From Vibrio ichthyoenteri ATCC 700023 (GTDB lineage: Bacteria > Pseudomonadota > Gammaproteobacteria > Enterobacterales > Vibrionaceae): a stretch of DNA of 55,024 nucleotides. The position numbers and the translations under genes were made by a program. Of the stretch, positions 50,652 to 55,024 are shown one piece after another. Where the stretch lies: NCBI RefSeq assembly GCF_000222605.1, contig NZ_AFWF01000069.1, positions 1 through 55,024 of the forward strand, read 5' to 3'. Each line of letters opens with the position of its first letter. Position 1 is the stretch's first letter. The notes beneath the pieces were generated by a model, which was not told the origin of the DNA, did not search any database, and saw only the letters and a program-made list of their open reading frames with translations.

Positions 50652-51776
50652 ATGAATTTTTCTCTAAATGACTACCTAGAAGAGCTTCGCCCACTGATTG
50701 ATGTGGATTGTGGCACTTACACGGTTGAAGGTATCGAATTTATCGCTACTCAGTTTGAAGCGAAATTTGCTGATATGGCAGGTTGGAGCGTTAAACGTGT
50801 TGATTGTGGTAAAGCTGGCCTTGGCTTAGAAATCCGTAATAAACCAGACGCTGAAATCATCGATGTCATGATGATTGGCCACATGGATACGGTTTTCCCT
50901 GTTGGTACGGCAGCAGCACGTCCAATGACCAACGATGCTGAAAAAGCGTACGGCCCTGGCGTTTCAGATATGAAATCTGGCCTACTAAACATCGTTTACG
51001 CAATGCGCAACCTAGACCAGGCGGTATTAGACAAACTGTCTATCTGCATCTGTATGAACCCAGACGAAGAAACCGGCTCACTGGATTCAGTTGAGTGGAT
51101 TCAGTCTGTGGCGAAAAACGCGAAAAACGTTTTGGTTGCAGAAGCGGCTCGTGCAGACGGCGGCTTAGTGAAAGCGCGTAAAGGCATGGCAGGTTACAAA
51201 ATTACCTTTAAAGGTGTGGCAGCTCACGCTGGTAACGAACCTGAAAATGGCCGTAGCGCAATCACTGAGATGGCAAACTGGATTCTTGCGATCAACGCGA
51301 TGACCAACTTTGAGTCAGGCACAACGTTAAACGTTGGTGTGGTATCGGGTGGTGCTGGTGCAAACATCGTTCCTGAGCATGCGCAAGCGGTGATTGACGT
51401 ACGCTTCTGGAGCAATGAAGAGTACGACGACGTTGATACTAAACTACGTGCAATGCTTGAAACGCCTTTTGTTGACGGTGTCTCTATTGCGATGGAACGT
51501 GAGTCTTATAAGCCATCAATGGTGGCAAGTCCACTGACTGAAGCACTAATGGCCTTGGTAGAAGAGTCTGCAGCTGAGCTTGAAATCGCGATCAACTGGA
51601 AAGAAGTTGGCGGCGGTTCAGATGCGAACAACACGGCGATTCTTGGCGTTCCAACGCTAGATGGTTTTGGCCCTGTAGGTGCTGGTTTCCATAGTGATCA
51701 AGAATACTTGTTGTTGGAATCTATCGAGCCACGTATCCGCATGCTCATGCGCGTACTTGAGAAGCTAGCGAAATAA
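50652..51776 (+). CDS. M20-family metallopeptidase (carboxypeptidase G2-like)
   Basis: 374 aa from ATG 50652 with TAAGGA upstream; no signal peptide, so cytoplasmic. Two-zinc catalytic site: GHMDTVFP (His and Asp), GVSDMKSG (bridging Asp), PDEETGS (catalytic Glu then metal Glu), AEAARADG, and GAGFHSDQE (His). The lid/dimer domain insertion starts KGVAAHAGNEPENGRSA (about 195). Members cleave C-terminal glutamate or acyl-amino acids. It is last in the yjiH-yjiG operon, replacing the unrelated IadA of E. coli, so substrate may be an isopeptide or N-acyl-glutamate delivered by the two membrane proteins (inference). Confidence 0.9.
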   Translation: MNFSLNDYLEELRPLIDVDCGTYTVEGIEFIATQFEAKFADMAGWSVKRVDCGKAGLGLEIRNKPDAEIIDVMMIGHMDTVFPVGTAAARPMTNDAEKAYGPGVSDMKSGLLNIVYAMRNLDQAVLDKLSICICMNPDEETGSLDSVEWIQSVAKNAKNVLVAEAARADGGLVKARKGMAGYKITFKGVAAHAGNEPENGRSAITEMANWILAINAMTNFESGTTLNVGVVSGGAGANIVPEHAQAVIDVRFWSNEEYDDVDTKLRAMLETPFVDGVSIAMERESYKPSMVASPLTEALMALVEESAAELEIAINWKEVGGGSDANNTAILGVPTLDGFGPVGAGFHSDQEYLLLESIEPRIRMLMRVLEKLAK

Positions 51777-51824
51777 GCGCGTTTGTTCTACCGCTTAAAT
51801 GGCTAAACCTGTTCCCCTAAATAC

Positions 51825-51857
51825 AATCCCTCAACCTCGGTTGGGGGATTTTTTTAT
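51825..51857 (+). terminator. Intrinsic terminator of yjiH-yjiG-M20 operon
   Basis: AATCCCTCAACC (51825-51836) pairs with GGTTGGGGGATT (51839-51850, one G-U pair), followed by TTTTTT. Confidence 0.92.
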
Positions 51858-51968
51858 CATTAATCCTCGGTTCATCTACGCGACGTTAAACTGTCATCAA
51901 TAGAGTCAGTGTTATAATTAAGTTTATCGACTTAATTAAACGATAGCTAAATGATAAAGGAGGCGAAC

Positions 51969-52373
51969 ATGAACTCAACGATTGAGCAGAAAGGGATGCC
52001 TGCAGAGCCAACGCTCGAGTTGCTTCAAGAGCAACAACCTGCCCCTGATGAAATGACCTTTTGGCGTAAAGTGAAGCGCTCAAGTAAAAAGTTAGGGGAA
52101 GAGATTGCGGTGACCGGAATTAAATCTTGGTTAGCAATGACAGACTCTCAAACTTCGGTACGTCATAAGGCGATACTTGGCGGTGCTCTGGCTTACTTTG
52201 TGCTACCTGTCGATATGGTGCCAGATGTGCTGGCTGGTGTCGGTTTTACAGATGATATGGCCGCAATGACGCTTGCAGCAAACTCAGTGGGTACGGCGAT
52301 TACCGACCAACATGAACAAGCGGCGCGTGATAAGTGGCACTCGCTGCATGAACCGTCAGTCAAAGCTGATTAA
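51969..52373 (+). CDS. DUF1232 (YkvA-like) protein
   Basis: 134 aa from ATG 51969 with a very strong ribosome site AAAGGAGG; the ORF's 51951 start lies before it. The DUF1232 core is at about residues 70-105: KAILGGALAYFVLPVDMVPD followed by LAGVGFTDDMAAM, a short hydrophobic segment ending in the PxDxxPD pattern. Function of the family is unknown, often membrane-associated. Single gene ending in a bidirectional terminator. Confidence 0.85.
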   Translation: MNSTIEQKGMPAEPTLELLQEQQPAPDEMTFWRKVKRSSKKLGEEIAVTGIKSWLAMTDSQTSVRHKAILGGALAYFVLPVDMVPDVLAGVGFTDDMAAMTLAANSVGTAITDQHEQAARDKWHSLHEPSVKAD

Positions 52374-52388
52374 CGCTGCACTAAAATG

Positions 52389-52419
52389 AAAATCCACCTT
52401 ACTCGAAGGTGGATTTTTT
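52389..52419. terminator. Bidirectional terminator, DUF1232 / DAACS
   Basis: AAAATCCACCTT (52389-52400), ACTCG, AAGGTGGATTTT (52406-52417), then TT. Confidence 0.93.
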
Positions 52420-52483
52420 GTTGGGTCATCGCTACGTGCGATAACTATTTTCTGTTACGAGTGGTTCTGTTACGCGTGATTGT

Positions 52484-53788
52484 TTACGCTTCGCGCTTGG
52501 CGAGATGAACCTCTTCTTCTGAAGCCCCCGCTAATGGGTCATTAAAGCGTTCTTCGTTCAATGCCCCTTCAGATTTCGCCACAATAATGGTTACTGCGCT
52601 ATCACCGGTAATGTTCACCGCGGTGCGGATCATATCCAGCAGGCGGTCAACACCCATAATCAGCGCAATACCTTCAAGCGGTAAGCCGACTTGGTTAAGC
52701 ACCATTGCCAACATGACTAATCCCACGCCCGGAACGCCAGCCGTACCCACCGATGCCAACGTAGCTGTTAGAATCACCATCAGGTAATCGCCCATGGTGA
52801 GATCAATGTTAAACGCTTGAGCGATAAACGCCGTTGCTACGCCTTGCATGATGGCCGTGCCATCCATGTTAACGGTTGCCCCGAGTGGAATGGTGAACGA
52901 AGAAACTCGGTTATCCACGCCCATGCGATGTTTCGCGGTTTCCATGGTGACCGGAATGGTTGCGTTTGAAGATGCCGTTGAGAAGGCGAACATGATGGCA
53001 TCTTCCATTTTACGTAGGAAGGTAAGCGGACTAAGGCCGGTGAAGCCTTTCAACATCACACTGTAGGTGACTAAACCATGCAATAGAAGTGTACCGGCAA
53101 GAACCAAGAAGTACTCAGCTAAGTTGATAATCGCGCTGAGGCCGATGTCGGTAAAGAGCTTGGCCATGAGGAAAAACACCCCAAATGGTGCCAGATTCAT
53201 CAAGATCGCAACCAGCTTCATGATCACTTCGTTGAGATCAGTAAAGAATGCGGCAATTCGCTCGCCTGGCTTACCTGCAGCACTAATGGCGATACCAAAT
53301 AACACCGCGAACACGATGACTTGTAGGGTTTTGCCTTCAGCCATTGCACTGATTGGATTGGTAGGGAACATATCAATGATCACCTGTCCAAGCGATGGCG
53401 CTTCAGCAGATTTAAATGTGCTAACAGCGGTAAGATCGGCCCCAGAGCCTGGCTGGAATAAGGTGCCCATGGTTAGCGCTAGAGTGATGGCGATTGCCGT
53501 TGTCGCGATGTAGAACGCTAAGGTTTTTCCGCCCATACGGCCGAGGGTTGAAAGGTCTTTTAGGGAACTGGTACCACACACGAGTGATACAAACACCAGT
53601 GGTACGACTAACATTTTTAGGCTGGCGACAAAAATCTGTCCGCCGACTTCAAATAATCCGTTTACGATGTACTCGTCGATAAATCCATTATCAGCAAACA
53701 GGGCGCGAATAGCGAAGCCCGTCAAGATACCCGCAACCATGCCTAGAATCACGCGGCCGGTTAGCGACATCGGTTTCTTGGTATTCAT
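52484..53788 (-). CDS. Dicarboxylate/amino acid:cation symporter (DAACS)
   Basis: 434 aa, glutamate/aspartate transporter fold. Seen: FAFSTASSNATIPVTM (HP1 serine-rich tip, about 268-283), IPLGATVNMDGTAIMQG (NMDGT sodium/substrate motif in TM7, about 300-316), TATLASVGTAGVPGVG (HP2, about 340-355) and GVDRLLDMIRTAVNITGD (TM8, Asp and Arg/Thr substrate contacts). It imports glutamate, aspartate or C4-dicarboxylate with Na+ or H+. AAGGAGTGTTCTAA precedes ATG. A near-consensus CRP site lies about 105-120 bp upstream, so carbon-source control is likely. Confidence 0.93.
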   Translation of the reverse strand: MNTKKPMSLTGRVILGMVAGILTGFAIRALFADNGFIDEYIVNGLFEVGGQIFVASLKMLVVPLVFVSLVCGTSSLKDLSTLGRMGGKTLAFYIATTAIAITLALTMGTLFQPGSGADLTAVSTFKSAEAPSLGQVIIDMFPTNPISAMAEGKTLQVIVFAVLFGIAISAAGKPGERIAAFFTDLNEVIMKLVAILMNLAPFGVFFLMAKLFTDIGLSAIINLAEYFLVLAGTLLLHGLVTYSVMLKGFTGLSPLTFLRKMEDAIMFAFSTASSNATIPVTMETAKHRMGVDNRVSSFTIPLGATVNMDGTAIMQGVATAFIAQAFNIDLTMGDYLMVILTATLASVGTAGVPGVGLVMLAMVLNQVGLPLEGIALIMGVDRLLDMIRTAVNITGDSAVTIIVAKSEGALNEERFNDPLAGASEEEVHLAKREA

Positions 53789-54199
53789 TTAGAACACTCC
53801 TTATAGTTATACCCCTTCAATGGGGAGGTGCGGGAGGTTAGCAGTGGAGTTGGTAAATCAAAAAGCAAAACTGTTGGTTTAGGGTTTCAGATGTGATCTA
53901 AATCACCATAAAAGTGTGATGATTAACAAAAAATGATCGATTTATAAATACAAAACTATCAAATTAAACTTTAAAGTAGCAAGAATTGATCACCAAAAAG
54001 TAAAAATGCGCCAATAAACGCCAGAATAAGCAACGTAGCCTTGCTAAGTTTATGAAATAGCTGCCTTGTTACGGCTTCATTAGCAATGGATACTATTGCC
54101 CTATGCGGGGATGAACGGCCACTGAATGGAGCCAACAACTGTGAGACAAACCGCCATTGAACCGTTACAATTTAATCAAACTAAATAAGTGGAATTAAT
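53789..54199. other. Divergent intergenic region, DAACS / yaiI
   Basis: 411 bp, AT-rich. Apart from the CRP site I see no gene or strong structure. Confidence 0.55.
53892..53907 (-). promoter_or_regulatory. CRP-binding site before the DAACS gene
   Basis: TGTGATCTAAATCACC: TGTGA-N6-TCACC, nine of ten core positions match TGTGA-N6-TCACA, and the flanks (GA-TGTGATCTA-A-ATCAC) follow the long consensus well. Confidence 0.72.
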
Positions 54200-54658
54200 A
54201 TGAAAATCTGGGTTGATGCCGATGCATGTCCGGTAGTCATCAAAGAGGTACTGTTTCGTGCCGCTCAACGTACTGGTGTAGAAGTCACCTTCGTGGCAAA
54301 TCAGTTTATTCGCACCCCTGCAGCGGCAAATATTACTAGTTTGCAGGTAGAGGCTGGGTTTGATGTCGCGGACAATGAGATTGTCAAACGCACAGAGGCT
54401 GGTGACCTGATTATTACCGGTGATATTCCTTTGGCGGACGAGGTAATTACCAAAGGGGGTCATGCATTGAGCTCACGTGGAGAATTGTTTACCAAAGAGA
54501 ACATTAAGTCACGCCTGAATATTCGTGATTTTATGGAAACGATGCGTAGCAGTGGCATCCAAAGTGGTGGCCCAGCCCCTCTAAACCAAGCCGATCGCCA
54601 GCAGTTCGCTAACCAACTCGACAAATGGTTGGTGCAGTGGCAAAGGGCGCAAAAATAA
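54200..54658 (+). CDS. yaiI: UPF0178 (YaiI/YqxD) family protein
   Basis: 152 aa, the family's usual size. N-terminal [18 protein letters not shown] (1-18) with [32 protein letters not shown] (quoted in part: [13 protein letters not shown], about 75-87) and [14 protein letters not shown] are family landmarks. The fold resembles PIN-like nucleases with conserved acidic residues (DADACP, GDIPLAD), so a nuclease role is possible but unproven. Single gene. Confidence 0.9.
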   Translation: MKIWVDADACPVVIKEVLFRAAQRTGVEVTFVANQFIRTPAAANITSLQVEAGFDVADNEIVKRTEAGDLIITGDIPLADEVITKGGHALSSRGELFTKENIKSRLNIRDFMETMRSSGIQSGGPAPLNQADRQQFANQLDKWLVQWQRAQK

Positions 54659-54994
54659 CCGCTAAAATTCAAGCTGTTTACTGGCTAACATCCAGCCTCT
54701 ACACCGAGGTTGGGTTAAAGCTTGGTTCTAACCATCAGGCATTCATGCCATAACACCCTTGAACATCCGTATTGTTATCAACATCCTTTCTAAAACATAG
54801 GCATCTCTTGGAACAGAGTGATGTATCTCTGTGAATCGTAAAATCAGTGCTACAAATTTTGGTTCTTGGCCTCATTTCTAAAAAGTTTCCACTGAATCTC
54901 AAACTATCTCCTTGTATTGTTGTGAAAAACTATAAATTGAATATTTTTTAAGCGGTGTGGCGATATGTAATTTGCGGTTCCAAGGAGTAATAGA
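54659..54994. other. Intergenic region at right end
   Basis: 336 bp. CCAGCCTC/GAGGTTGG around 54689-54710 is a weak stem (one G-U pair) that may end yaiI. AT-rich DNA with a TATAAA at 54931 precedes the next gene. Confidence 0.45.
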
Positions 54995-55024
54995 GTGGAA
55001 AACAAATGGGAAACATTTGCCCAA
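54995..55024 (+). CDS. 5' end of a further gene (partial)
   Basis: GTG 54995 preceded by AAGGAG with 7-nt spacing opens a frame reading MENKWETFAQ to the window end. Ten codons are too few to identify it. Confidence 0.5.
   Translation, partial: MENKWETFAQ

Overview
The window looks like about 55 kb of a Vibrio genome, most likely chromosome II. The evidence is gene content: a malT / malP-malQ-glgB cluster, a secreted GH18 chitinase, a periplasmic class II cAMP phosphodiesterase (CpdP type), an NhaD antiporter, a VcINDY-type DASS carrier, a divergent maoP-hdfR pair and an Aeromonas/Vibrio-type class IV adenylate cyclase. The genus call is inference from family knowledge, since no search was run. 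I saw no rRNA, tRNA, IS element, integrase, phage gene or CRISPR array. This is mostly chromosomal metabolic DNA, dense on both strands and punctuated by clear intrinsic terminators.

Layout. 1-4.5 kb: end of a sugar ABC importer operon (double ATPase, two permeases, FGGY D-ribulokinase-like enzyme). 4.6-7.8 kb: glycine-zipper lipoprotein, LysR regulator divergent from a crotonase-family enzyme, GNAT. 8.1-10 kb: an ArsP/YraQ-type permease preceded by a large inverted repeat, then an ArsR-type repressor and a pentapeptide-repeat protein. 10.1-15.8 kb: YjaB-like GNAT, nucleotidyltransferase, a GH1 phospho-glucosidase with a stand-alone PTS EIIB, cpdP, alpha/beta hydrolase. 16-20.3 kb: chitinase, a 7-bp tandem repeat array touching the stop codon of a TPR membrane protein, nitroreductase. 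20.5-31 kb: malT divergent from malP-malQ-glgB (maltodextrin and glycogen metabolism). 31-37 kb: MAPEG protein and an overlapping two-TM protein, acyltransferase, TetR and hydrolase, DASS carrier, lipoprotein. 37-42.7 kb: speA-speB (agmatine route to putrescine), maoP/hdfR, DUF2846 lipoprotein, a small ORF. 42.9-45.6 kb: alkylation repair (Ada-N/AlkA fusion, ogt), a 57-aa ORF, cyaB. 45.6-55 kb: RhlE-type helicase, small secreted protein, nhaD, a yjiH-yjiG-M20 peptidase operon, DUF1232 protein, DAACS symporter, yaiI, and the first codons of one more gene.

Genes acting together: MalT with MalP, MalQ and GlgB; SpeA with SpeB; the Ada-N/AlkA protein with Ogt; the ABC importer with the kinase; EIIB with the phospho-beta-glucosidase; YjiH/YjiG with the M20 peptidase.

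Main oddities. Two otherwise intact genes are split by single small frameshifts: speA by one missing base near 38654/38655, and the ada/alkA fusion by a duplicated GC at 43611-43614. There is also a 12-G run at 42454-42465. Either these are recent mutations or the assembly carries indel errors. Other points are a 16-copy heptanucleotide VNTR, an unusual operator-like 36-nt inverted repeat before the permease/ArsR/pentapeptide locus, and a duplicated 23-nt element in the malT-malP intergenic region. The strongest candidates for something not well described are the permease/ArsR/pentapeptide locus and the stand-alone EIIB.
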